Assembly (NCBI GenBank): GCA_036266845.1
Contig: DATAXI010000149.1
Coordinates: 1 to 7,287 of the forward strand
Reading direction: 5' to 3'
DNA length: 7,287 nucleotides
Origin: DATAXI01 sp036266845
GTDB taxonomy: Bacteria > Verrucomicrobiota > Verrucomicrobiia > Chthoniobacterales > Chthoniobacteraceae
Under the pieces are notes generated by a model that saw only the letters and a list, made by a program, of their open reading frames with translations, searched no databases and was not told where the DNA came from. The translations under genes were made by a program, and so were the position numbers. Of this stretch, positions 1 to 5,465 are shown piece after piece (the stretch's first letter is position 1; each line of letters begins with the position of its first letter).

Positions 1-102
1 GCCCACGGAAAGGATACTGGCGTGACGCTCGCTCGACTGGATACCTATTTCAAAGCGGCAATCACAGTTTTGGAACGAATCGAGGGCCAATTGAATCCGT
101 AG
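1..102 (+). CDS. 3' end of an unidentified gene (partial)
   Basis: The first frame is open from the left edge of the window to a TAG at 100-102 and encodes 33 residues ending in ERIEGQLNP. The segment looks like ordinary coding sequence: mixed polar and hydrophobic residues with a helical pattern (LARLDTYFKAAITVLERIEG). No family can be recognised from so short a piece, and the start lies outside the window. It reads toward the HUH remnant, which is on the other strand, so the two are convergent across the 103-304 gap. Confidence 0.4.
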   Translation, partial: AHGKDTGVTLARLDTYFKAAITVLERIEGQLNP

Positions 103-115
103 ACGTTGCGCCTTC

Positions 116-149
116 CTCGATTAACCCAGGCATTTTTTTCAGAATCGAG
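116..149. repeat. Inverted repeat around a T7 run
   Basis: CTCGATT at 116-122 is matched by its exact complement AATCGAG at 143-149, with a 20-nt spacer that contains seven consecutive T (133-139). It lies just after the stop codon of the partial gene at the left edge. The T run sits inside the loop rather than after the stem, so this is not a standard intrinsic terminator. The rest of the 103-304 gap holds no gene I can support. Confidence 0.25.
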
Positions 150-216
150 CAAGGCAGCTTGTCCGACAGATATCCTGCGCTAGCATTCGGGCATAATTCA
201 TCTTCAAGCAACCCAC

Positions 217-238
217 GCCTGCCGCTGACGCGGCAGGC
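217..238. repeat. Perfect 9-bp hairpin (REP-like or terminator stem)
   Basis: GCCTGCCGC at 217-225 pairs perfectly with GCGGCAGGC at 230-238 around a four-base loop TGAC. It lies 67 bases beyond the stop of the minus-strand HUH remnant and downstream of the plus-strand partial gene, so it could be a shared terminator stem. No T tract follows on either strand. A GC-rich palindrome beside an HUH-family gene is also the arrangement seen with REP-type or rolling-circle elements, but only one copy is present here. Confidence 0.4.
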
Positions 239-304
239 ATGGGACCCTTGAAGTTTCCCAAGCTCGGAGATATCCGAGTCCAGGGGTGGCGGAATGCCGT
301 CTCT

Positions 305-740
305 CTAAACTGGAATCATTTGCCGCGTGTCGATGAAGCGGTAAACGGATTCCGAGAGCGTCAGCACTGTCCGTGGGTCGAAGAATTCGTCGAATTCATA
401 GCGATCCTTTCCCCGCAGGCTTTCCGCGAGGTCTTTGCATGTGTAGGCCGCGCCACCAAGCGCAGGCTGGAAGATACGGACGCGAGCATGACCGCAACCC
501 AGCTTCTTTTCCCAATAATCCATGAGGTAAAAGCACGTCGCCAGTCTCACCCACTCCGAACCCTGGACAGATAGCAAACAGTGGTAGTTATCGCGCCCGG
601 TAATCTCCCCCGTTTCATAGCGCAAACACCACATCGACTTTTTGAAATGAACACCGGCGACATGGGCGGCCTCGCGGAAAAATGCACAACATTGCGAACC
701 AGCCGACAAGCACCTTATCCAGCAATTGCGCCCGCGTCAT
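305..740 (-). pseudogene. HUH / rolling-circle Rep-like protein, frameshifted
   Basis: The best start is ATG at 738-740 on the minus strand, preceded by a good GGGGAGG ribosome site, giving MTRAQLLDKVLVGWFAML. The frame is lost at an A5 run (678-682; T5 on the coding strand). Removing one base joins it to the long downstream frame FREAAHVAGVHFKKSMWCLR..., ending at TAG 305-307, for about 144 aa. The pattern 'W-C-L-R-Y-E-x-G-E-I-x-G-R-D-N-Y-H-C-L-L' resembles the HUH signature region of small Rep-like endonucleases, where 'GRpHxHxLl' is usual. Here the first His is Asn. A later A-A-Y-T-C-K-D is in the position of the nucleophile-tyrosine helix, where family members have Y-x-x-K. Either the gene is dead or the single base is a sequencing error; the His-to-Asn change independently suggests loss of metal binding. 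The family call is moderate and rests on motif memory only. Confidence 0.5.
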
Positions 741-890
741 TCCGCCTCCCCTCAAGCCTCTGCTCGCTCACCCGCCAGCCCCACTTGTTCCCTCCGCCGC
801 CGCCTCGGCGGTTCGGGGGGGGGCGCCGGACTGCTCGCTGCGCTTGCCCGAGACTTGCAAACGAATATGCCGGAAACTATGCTGGGCGGC

Positions 891-1076
891 ATGAGCACCG
901 TTGTGGAAATCGAAGCCGCGATCTCGCGCCTGCCGGTGAAAGAAGCCGAGGAGGTGCGCGAGTGGTTGGAGCAATGGCTCGAAGACCAACTGGAAATGAC
1001 GCCGGAGTTCACCGCTTCCATCGAACGGGGCAAGGCGGACCTCGCCGCGGGACGCTCGCGCATTGTGCATCCATAA
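891..1076 (+). CDS. Short antitoxin of a type II toxin-antitoxin pair
   Basis: This encodes a 61-residue acidic, helical protein, MSTVVEIEAAISRLPVKEAE..., ending in DLAAGRSRIVHP. The N-terminal 'EIEAAISRLP', the following WLEQWLEDQLE stretch and the terminal 'G-K-A-D-L-A-A-G-R' resemble small antitoxins commonly found upstream of RelE/ParE toxins. Such antitoxins bind and neutralise the toxin and usually repress their own promoter. In-frame ATGs also exist at 867 and 879; I chose 891 because homologous antitoxins begin at about the EIEAAI segment, but no strong ribosome site decides it. The toxin remnant begins four bases after the stop codon. Because the toxin looks broken, this antitoxin may be an orphan. 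Confidence 0.6.
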   Translation: MSTVVEIEAAISRLPVKEAEEVREWLEQWLEDQLEMTPEFTASIERGKADLAAGRSRIVHP

Positions 1077-1080
1077 CCAG

Positions 1081-1300
1081 ATGCCCGGCGCAGCGTTTTT
1101 CAGCCGAGTTTGACGCTGCTCTCTCGCGTTTGCCGAAGAATATCGCTTCGGTTGTCCTGGGAAAAATGGATGACATGGGACGCCGTCTTGAATCATTCCC
1201 GCACTACCGCATGACTGGACGAAACGAGTTCCGGCTTAGGGTCGGTGACTACCGGGTCGTTTACGATTTCAACCTCGCGAGGAACGAACTGTCTCTCATT
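1081..1300 (+). pseudogene. RelE/ParE-family toxin remnant
   Basis: The segment AEFDAALSRLPKNIASVVLGKMDD and the strongly diagnostic FRLRVGDYRVVYDFNLARNELSL match the core of RelE/ParE toxins, which are mRNA interferases or gyrase inhibitors: the 'Y/F-R-L-R-V-G-D-Y-R-V-x-Y' strand pair is typical. Two defects are visible. The only nearby ATG (1081-1083, just after the antitoxin stop) reads MPGAAFFSRV then stops; deleting one T of the T5 run near 1097 would give MPGAAFSAEFDAAL and enter the toxin frame. At the other end, the usual 'I-G-H-R-R-E-x-Y' tail after ELSLI is absent: from about 1300 the frame runs on as low-complexity Pro/Gln-rich residues to a stop at 1424-1426 and looks non-native. 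The product is therefore probably inactive. Confidence 0.6.
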
Positions 1301-1436
1301 CCCACCATTCCCGCTGAGCCCGGTCCAAGGTCACAAAAACGTCCAACCGCTCCGCAATCCGCTCAAAATCCTCCTCAAACCGCATCGGTTCATGAAACCG
1401 CACCCCGCAAGTCCCCGGAGTTGTAACCTGGCTCAC
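1296..1436 (-). CDS. Small unknown protein or 3' gene remnant
   Basis: The minus strand from GTG 1434-1436 to TGA 1296-1298 encodes 46 residues, including RFEEDFERIAERLDVF and the ending LDRAQREWWE. This charged, helical composition looks far more like real protein than the plus-strand reading across the same bases, which is Pro/Gln-rich junk. The open frame extends only to an in-frame stop at 1449-1451. An AGGGGG stretch lies upstream of the GTG at suitable spacing. It may be a short gene or the surviving C-terminus of a longer one. Its stop codon abuts the point where the toxin loses similarity, so the two were probably joined by a deletion or rearrangement. I do not recognise the family. 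Confidence 0.35.
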   Translation of the reverse strand: MSQVTTPGTCGVRFHEPMRFEEDFERIAERLDVFVTLDRAQREWWE

Positions 1437-1517
1437 AACAAGCCCCCTTTACTACGCCCATTTACTACGGGATCACCATAGAGTCCGCGTAACCCGCTCC
1501 ACGAGAGACACAAACAA

Positions 1518-1559
1518 TGCATCGCGTAGGACTTGAACCTACAACCCGGTGATTAAGAG
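1518..1559 (-). tRNA. Partial tRNA-Lys(CTT), 3' half; probable attachment-site core
   Basis: On the minus strand these 42 bases read, 5' to 3', as tRNA positions 32 to 73. They comprise an anticodon loop C-T-CTT-A-A, the 3' side of the anticodon stem (TCACC), a five-base variable loop (GGGTT), a perfect T stem GTAGG/CCTAC around TTCAAGT, the acceptor strand GCGATGC and discriminator A. CCA is not encoded. From 1560 the sequence stops matching: the bases that should pair with TCACC are absent, and there is no D arm or 5' acceptor strand. A clean break at the anticodon loop is the known pattern for tRNA-targeting tyrosine integrases, whose att core covers the tRNA 3' half. The missing 5' half lies on the higher-coordinate side, so the inserted DNA begins there. 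Confidence 0.8.
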
Positions 1560-1569
1560 GCCGTGTTTA

Positions 1570-1586
1570 TTGCTTATTTTAAGCAA
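1570..1586. repeat. 7-bp perfect inverted repeat just inside the tRNA fragment
   Basis: TTGCTTA (1570-1576) and TAAGCAA (1580-1586) form a perfect dyad with a three-base spacer, 10 bases inside the element from the tRNA break. It lies 28 bases beyond the stop codon of the minus-strand gene ending at 1615. It could be a recombinase or accessory-factor site, or a weak terminator stem; no T run follows on the minus strand. Confidence 0.3.
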
Positions 1587-1614
1587 CTTGCGGTGGTGAT
1601 AGGAGTGGTGATGG

Positions 1615-1959
1615 CTATTCGTGCCTGGTGCGGTGGGTGATGTCGAAGTGATCGCCCAGGACGCGGAGGAGGCGGCTCATGTTATCGAGGGCTTGCTCGG
1701 CTAAGTCGCGGAAGCCGGCGATGAGGCCAACGGTGTCGGTGACGTGCTGGCGTTGCGCGGCGGCGCTGGGGTAATCGGCGCGGGCCGAGCGGATCCGGAG
1801 GACGCCGTTCTCGACGAAGGCGCAACTCCAGGTGGGGGCGAGCTCGTAGAGGTACTCGTTGTGGGTAGGCGAGCCGAGGACGACGATGGCGGCGATGTCG
1901 TGGTTGCGGAGGACGGTCTTAATTTCCTCCATGGCGGCTTGGAGCTTGGGATCGGGCAT
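1615..1959 (-). CDS. Unknown 114-aa protein downstream of the ParB-like gene
   Basis: The start is ATG 1957-1959 on the minus strand, chosen because AGAGGAAA lies just upstream inside the end of the preceding gene and because only four bases separate it from that gene's stop; the two are almost certainly cotranscribed. The product has an N-terminal helix and strand (MEEIKTVLRNHDIAAIVVLGSPTHNEYLYE), a middle containing 'PTWSCAFVENGVLRIRS', and a helical C-terminal half (DTVGLIAGFRDLAEQALDNMSRLLRVLGDHF). It has no signal peptide, membrane segment or obvious catalytic motif. The 'D-I-A-A-I-V-V-L ... E-Y-L-Y-E-L-x-P-T-W-S' segment looks conserved in style, similar to small proteins of unknown function in phage-like regions. 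It is the last gene before the attachment site. I assign no function. Confidence 0.7.
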   Translation of the reverse strand: MPDPKLQAAMEEIKTVLRNHDIAAIVVLGSPTHNEYLYELAPTWSCAFVENGVLRIRSARADYPSAAAQRQHVTDTVGLIAGFRDLAEQALDNMSRLLRVLGDHFDITHRTRHE

Positions 1960-1963
1960 GGCT

Positions 1964-4216
1964 CTATTTCCTCTTTGCTCCCCGCGCCTTTGACCAGCGG
2001 GCGCGTTTCGCGGCGATGATGCGTTCGCGTGCTTCGGGCGATAGCCCTTTGCCTCGGGGTGCTGCCATCGGGTTGACGCCCTTTTCTTCTGCCTCCCCGG
2101 CTTTTGGTTGCTCTTTGTCCGCATCGCAGGCGGTGCAGAGGCGGCGGCTGTCATCGGCCCAGGTGCGGCCTTTGGTCCAGTTGAGGACTTCGGTGCAGCC
2201 GCATTTCTGGCACTCGCCGGGCTGGCGGACGAGCTGGAGCTTTGGGCCACGAAGGCAGTAAGTGATGCCGCCCTGATAGCAGATGGCACCGTCATAGTTG
2301 CGGTCGCTGATGCTGCTGGGGAAGAGTCTTGCCTCTTTTGCCAGGATGGGGGCGCCGTCGAATGCGCACTTGGGGACGACTTCCCAAATCTCGGGCTGGC
2401 CTGCGAGGGCCGCGAGGTTGGTGGATGTCCAGTGGAGGCCGCGCCACTCGAAGGTTTTGATCGCCTTGCCGCCCTGGATGCGGTCGAGCGAGTAAACGCC
2501 GCGGGCGGCTGCAATCACGGCCCGGGAGGCGCAGACGCTTTGGAAGTCGGGCAGCTTGCGGACCATTTCAAGCCGTCTCACGCGGCTGCTCTCCGCGGCT
2601 TTGAGATCGACCTCGAAATGCTTGGCCAGGGCGGCCAGGTGCTCTTCGTCATGGGAACAGCGCAGGGCGTTTTCCAGGAGGACGCAGGCGGATTCCGAGG
2701 GCGAGAGACGGAGCATCCACTCCCACAGCTGGTGGTCACGGAAAGCGGAGCAGGGCATGCGCCTGGCGATGGTGGCCTTCAGGGATGCTTCATCGGCGCG
2801 CAGGCAATCGTCGTTCATGACCTCCAGGATGAACCGGAAGACGAGCGGATGCGTTGCGCCGAAGGCGCCGAGGGTGGCGATGTGATCAATGAGCGTGCCG
2901 ACGGCATGATCCCATTGGATCTCGCGCAGGGCGTTCTCGCGGTCGCGTGCGATTTCCTCGGCATTGGCCTCGCGTTTGGCGATGGTGGCCTCTTCGTAAA
3001 ACTTGTGGCCGGCGGCGATGAACGCATCCTTGCACTCGGCGCGCACGAAGAGTTTGTACAGCTTGCCGGAGCGCTGGCTCTGGGCGAGGACAGGCTTGTG
3101 CCCGGTTTCCTTCGCAAGCTGGCCGTAGGTGCGCTTCTGGCGATCCTCCGGAATCTTGTCGGCTGGTTTCACGTAGCGGGAATTGTGGGTAAGGCAATCC
3201 TCCAACCCGAAGACGGCTTTGGCCTCCTCCGGCGGCAGGAGGCGGACGCCTTCCTTGCGGGCCTGGGCCTCCACTTGCTGGAGAGCTGCGGCGGCCTTGA
3301 GGGCGTAGCAGGCGGGATGGGTGCAGACGTCAGCACGACCTTTGTCAAAGAGATCGGGCTGGTTGCCGGAGCGATGGGGGCAATCGGTGCAGGCGCCGCC
3401 GTGGATGCGGGAGGAGCTATTGACCTTGACGGGGACCAGGAAGCTATCAGAGGGATCAAACAGTGCGCCCTTGAGCTGGCGCATGTATTCGCCCTCGATA
3501 TAGCGGGCGGCTTCGCGATCCGATACCGGGGCATCGTTGTATTGCTCCTCCTGGATGAAATGCTTGACGCATTCCATCTGCTGCTCCGGGAGCGGGATGC
3601 GGGCGATGCGGACGAGGACGCTATCGGTGATCTTGCCGGCGGCGCCGGCTTCGATGGCGAGCTTGGGGAGCTGGGCGAGCTTGATGCGGCTGTAGATGTA
3701 GCTGCGGGATTTGCTCAGCTCCTGCATGAGGCGCTCGATGCTGTAGCCGTGGGAATCGAGGAGTTTCTTGTAGCCGCGCCCTTCATCGAGGGCCGAGATG
3801 TTCTTGCGCTGGAGGTTTTCAACGACCTGGAGGGCGAGGCCTTGCTCGGGCGTGATGAAGTAGATGCGAACAGGGACGGCATCGAGACTGAGGGCCTTGG
3901 CGGCGCGGTACCGGCGCTCGCCGGCGATGAGCTCGAACTTGCCGCCGGAGCCGGCCCGGACCCAAAGCGGAGTCTGGATGCCGTGGACGCGGATGCTCTC
4001 CATCAGTTCGTCATCGTCCGAGCCGCCGAAGTCGGTGCGGATATTGGAGACGACGACGATTTGCTTGAGAGGCAGGATGCCGTCCTGGATTTTGTAGGTG
4101 ATGGGTTTGGCGGGCTCGGGGGCTTTGGGAGCCTTGGCGGATGGTGTGGCAGCGGGCTCTTTGGCCTTTGGGGCCTTGGGCTTTGCGGGTGTTTTGGTTT
4201 TGGCTTTTGTTTTCAT
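1964..4216 (-). CDS. ParB/Spo0J-like DNA-binding protein with two Cys clusters (750 aa)
   Basis: The protein starts at ATG 4214-4216 (MKTKAKTKTP); an earlier TTG at 4250-4252 in the same frame is less likely. Residues 1-38 are Lys/Ala/Pro-rich and disordered. Residues 45-140 are the ParB N-terminal domain, with the nucleotide-binding motif GERRYRA at 99-105 and ENLQRKNISALDE at 133-145, both features of the CTPase fold. Residues about 145-210 are the KorB/Spo0J-type HTH region (LMQELSKSRSYIYSRIKLAQLP). C276-x2-C279-x-H281 plus C298-x4-C303 form a probable metal site, followed by about 350 unassigned residues. A second cluster, C669-x2-C672-x-C674 with C694-x2-C697, is a likely zinc ribbon. 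The end is a basic tail, LSPEARERIIAAKRARWSK. Chromosomal ParB is about 300 aa, so this is much larger. No ParA and no convincing parS are in the window; a role as an element regulator or nucleoprotein factor is inference. Confidence 0.85.
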   Translation of the reverse strand: MKTKAKTKTPAKPKAPKAKEPAATPSAKAPKAPEPAKPITYKIQDGILPLKQIVVVSNIRTDFGGSDDDELMESIRVHGIQTPLWVRAGSGGKFELIAGERRYRAAKALSLDAVPVRIYFITPEQGLALQVVENLQRKNISALDEGRGYKKLLDSHGYSIERLMQELSKSRSYIYSRIKLAQLPKLAIEAGAAGKITDSVLVRIARIPLPEQQMECVKHFIQEEQYNDAPVSDREAARYIEGEYMRQLKGALFDPSDSFLVPVKVNSSSRIHGGACTDCPHRSGNQPDLFDKGRADVCTHPACYALKAAAALQQVEAQARKEGVRLLPPEEAKAVFGLEDCLTHNSRYVKPADKIPEDRQKRTYGQLAKETGHKPVLAQSQRSGKLYKLFVRAECKDAFIAAGHKFYEEATIAKREANAEEIARDRENALREIQWDHAVGTLIDHIATLGAFGATHPLVFRFILEVMNDDCLRADEASLKATIARRMPCSAFRDHQLWEWMLRLSPSESACVLLENALRCSHDEEHLAALAKHFEVDLKAAESSRVRRLEMVRKLPDFQSVCASRAVIAAARGVYSLDRIQGGKAIKTFEWRGLHWTSTNLAALAGQPEIWEVVPKCAFDGAPILAKEARLFPSSISDRNYDGAICYQGGITYCLRGPKLQLVRQPGECQKCGCTEVLNWTKGRTWADDSRRLCTACDADKEQPKAGEAEEKGVNPMAAPRGKGLSPEARERIIAAKRARWSKARGAKRK

Positions 4217-4239
4217 CGGGTTTGTGGTTGAGGTGTGGA

Positions 4240-4578
4240 ATGAGAGTGGCAATTGCGATGCTGATGGGGCTGGTGCTGTGCTCGTGCGGACACGGGGATG
4301 CGGTGCCGGACGGCGAAGCGGGCCGGCATGTGGGACAGGAGATCACCGTCGAGGGGCGAATCGCCCAGGTGAAGGTGTTCCGCGGAGGCGCGGAGGCGCT
4401 GGACCTGGGCGGGCGTTACCCGCACCAGACGCTGGTGATTTACATCCCCGCGGCGGATGTGGAGGGGATGCCGGATTACAAGGAGGGCGAGAAGATTGCG
4501 GTAAAGGGCACGGTGATGCTCTATAAGGGCGGTCCGCAGATTGTGGTGAAGAGCCCGGGGCAGATTACGGAGGAGTGA
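4240..4578 (+). CDS. OB-fold lipoprotein (112 aa)
   Basis: The start ATG at 4240 has GAGGTG at 4230-4235, a good ribosome site with four-base spacing. The N-terminus MRVAIAMLMGLVLCSCG is a lipoprotein signal, with the likely lipobox L13-C14-S15 before C16 (C14 is an alternative). The mature part, residues about 31-110, has the strand pattern of a small OB-fold: 'VGQEITVEGRIAQVKVF', then 'YPHQTLVIYIP', 'EGEKIAVKGTVMLYKGGPQIVVKSPGQI'. The last segment is typical of bacterial OB-fold domains related to the tRNA/helicase-type group, often found in secreted or envelope proteins. It is therefore probably an envelope-anchored protein; the ligand is unknown. It diverges from the ParB-like gene with only 23 bases between start codons and is followed directly by the membrane-protein gene. 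Confidence 0.8.
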   Translation: MRVAIAMLMGLVLCSCGHGDAVPDGEAGRHVGQEITVEGRIAQVKVFRGGAEALDLGGRYPHQTLVIYIPAADVEGMPDYKEGEKIAVKGTVMLYKGGPQIVVKSPGQITEE

Positions 4579-4980
4579 ATGATGAGCAGACGCACGGCCG
4601 CAATTTGCCTGGCAGGCATGGGCGTGGTGATGCTGGCGGTATACGCGGCCTGTGAAACGAACCTGGCGCACGTGAATAGCTACGGGTACGCCCTCGTGGT
4701 AAGTAGGGAAGTCGAGGCACCTAACTGGATTTATGGTGCGGGATGGTGCTTTATCGCTACGGCGGCGGTGATGCTCTGGGCGGCAGAGGTCGGTATAAGC
4801 TGGGCAAGCAAAGTCCCATGGCGCGCGATTGGCCAATGGGGTATCGTGATGATGACTCTGATTTCTCTCGGCGGGCTGCTCGGCTGGCTCGCATGGAGTA
4901 ACACTCGCGAGAAGACTGATTTCGACCCCGCCAAACCCTTTGTGCTTGTCGCGCCCAGTGCGCCAGTGAGCGGGACTTAG
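4579..4980 (+). CDS. Three-helix membrane protein (133 aa)
   Basis: This follows the lipoprotein gene without a gap: TGA 4576-4578 is followed by ATGATG. GAGGAG at 4570-4575 lies three bases before the first ATG and six before the second (4582), so the second may be the true start, giving 132 aa. Hydrophobic segments lie at about residues 7-24, 50-68 and 85-106, with a short polar C-terminal tail after SNTREKTDFDP. No conserved family is recognised. Cotranscription with the lipoprotein suggests the two act together at the cell envelope, as envelope-modifying cargo of a prophage would, but that is inference. Its TAG overlaps the repressor's TAA on the opposite strand (bases 4977-4980). Confidence 0.75.
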   Translation: MMSRRTAAICLAGMGVVMLAVYAACETNLAHVNSYGYALVVSREVEAPNWIYGAGWCFIATAAVMLWAAEVGISWASKVPWRAIGQWGIVMMTLISLGGLLGWLAWSNTREKTDFDPAKPFVLVAPSAPVSGT

Positions 4981-5390
4981 CGCCCGCGGAAGAGGCGAGC
5001 AGTAGAGCGAATCAAATCCGCAGCCTCCGGACTCTCGGCGGCTGAACGCTCCAACAACTCGAAATCTGCCCGTAGATCGGGCGGTAATTGAACTTTGCGC
5101 TCCGGCGCGTGTTCCATTGCACCCGGCGTCTCGATAAGACTTTGGACGCTCACGATATCGCGTGCGTTTAAGGGAATCTGGTCGCGGAGGTGGGCAATCA
5201 CCAGCCGGGCTCTGGTATGCTCGTCCAGTGGTTCCACGATCTTTGCCAAGTCGGCTGGGCTCGGGGAAGATTTGCCCGAGTAATAGGTGTGGAAGGTGGA
5301 CACCGGAATACCCACGTTCAAAGCGAACGACTTCCGGGTGCCGGCATATTCGGAGAGCGCAATTTCCAGCGCGTTCGAGAAGTGGGACAT
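4977..5390 (-). CDS. XRE-like HTH repressor (137 aa)
   Basis: The start is ATG 5388-5390 (MSHFSNALEIALSEY...). The open frame extends further up, but into the divergent promoter region, where the reading is not protein-like. Residues about 7-60 form a Cro/CI-type HTH: a first helix NALEIALSEYAG, then RKSFALNVGIPVSTFHTYYSGKSSPSPADLAKIVEPL, where 'F-A-x-x-V-G-I-P-V-S-T-F-H-T-Y' is the helix-turn-helix and 'S-G-K-S-S-P-S-P' leads to the next helix. The rest (70-137) is helical and lacks a LexA/CI-type protease domain, so induction by RecA-stimulated self-cleavage is unlikely. It reads left, away from the small early genes, and its start lies 10 bases from one of two inverted operator-like sites. 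This is the expected position of the lysogeny/quiescence repressor of the element. The upstream GGAA is a weak ribosome site. Confidence 0.75.
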   Translation of the reverse strand: MSHFSNALEIALSEYAGTRKSFALNVGIPVSTFHTYYSGKSSPSPADLAKIVEPLDEHTRARLVIAHLRDQIPLNARDIVSVQSLIETPGAMEHAPERKVQLPPDLRADFELLERSAAESPEAADLIRSTARLFRGR

Positions 5391-5400
5391 AGCTGCGTTC

Positions 5401-5417
5401 CATAATTGTGGAATTCC
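5401..5417. promoter_or_regulatory. Operator-like site, copy 1
   Basis: CATAATTGTGGAATTCC on the plus strand matches the reverse complement of 5461-5477 at 15 of 17 positions. It is 10 bases upstream of the repressor start codon and contains the palindrome GGAATTCC. It is the probable binding site by which the repressor (or its antagonist) controls the leftward promoter. Confidence 0.5.
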
Positions 5418-5424
5418 AGACCAA

Positions 5425-5442
5425 TGCAAGAAAATGCTTGCA
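5425..5442. promoter_or_regulatory. Central dyad TGCAAG-N6-CTTGCA
   Basis: TGCAAG at 5425-5430 and CTTGCA at 5437-5442 form a perfect 6-bp dyad with a six-base AT-rich spacer. It lies between the two 17-bp sites and overlaps the likely -35 element of the rightward promoter. It may be a second class of operator, perhaps for a different regulator. Confidence 0.4.
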
Positions 5443-5465
5443 CGGTCAATCCATTTATATGTAAT
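5438..5465 (+). promoter_or_regulatory. Putative rightward promoter of the early operon
   Basis: TTGCAC at 5438-5443 and TGTAAT at 5460-5465 are separated by 16 bases and resemble sigma-70 -35 and -10 boxes. The -10 fits well; the -35 is a weak match. Initiation about seven bases downstream would fall at about 5472-5475, on or next to the ATG of the following gene, which has no ribosome site. The promoter lies between or within the operator-like sites, so repressor binding could block it. Confidence 0.35.

Noticed and set aside
239..574. Plus-strand open frame MGPLKFPKLG...
   Set aside because: It lies opposite the HUH-like gene, and its residues show no family pattern, while the minus strand does.
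797..811. CCGCCG-CCT-CGGCGG hairpin upstream of the antitoxin
   Set aside because: It lies in a low-complexity GC run (followed by G-rich sequence) with no T tract or link to a gene end; likely compositional.
1301..1426. Continuation of the toxin frame (PTIPAEPGPRSQK...) as a genuine C-terminal extension
   Set aside because: It replaces the conserved toxin tail with Pro/Gln/Ser-rich residues, and the opposite strand reads more like protein, so it is run-on translation.
1448..1469. TTTACTACG repeated twice with a four-base gap, near the tRNA fragment
   Set aside because: Only nine bases, two copies, on the chromosomal side of the junction; not enough to call an integrase arm site or a target duplication.
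3162..3177. GTTTCACGT resembling half of a canonical parS site, inside the ParB-like gene
   Set aside because: Only one arm matches; the other arm has no similarity and the bases are explained by coding for Val-Lys-Pro. Single chance match.
2108..4231. Very long plus-strand open frame (707 codons) opposite the ParB-like gene
   Set aside because: It is a Gly/Ala/Asp-rich mirror of a GC-rich gene. The minus strand shows ParB motifs, an HTH and Cys clusters, so the plus frame is a shadow.
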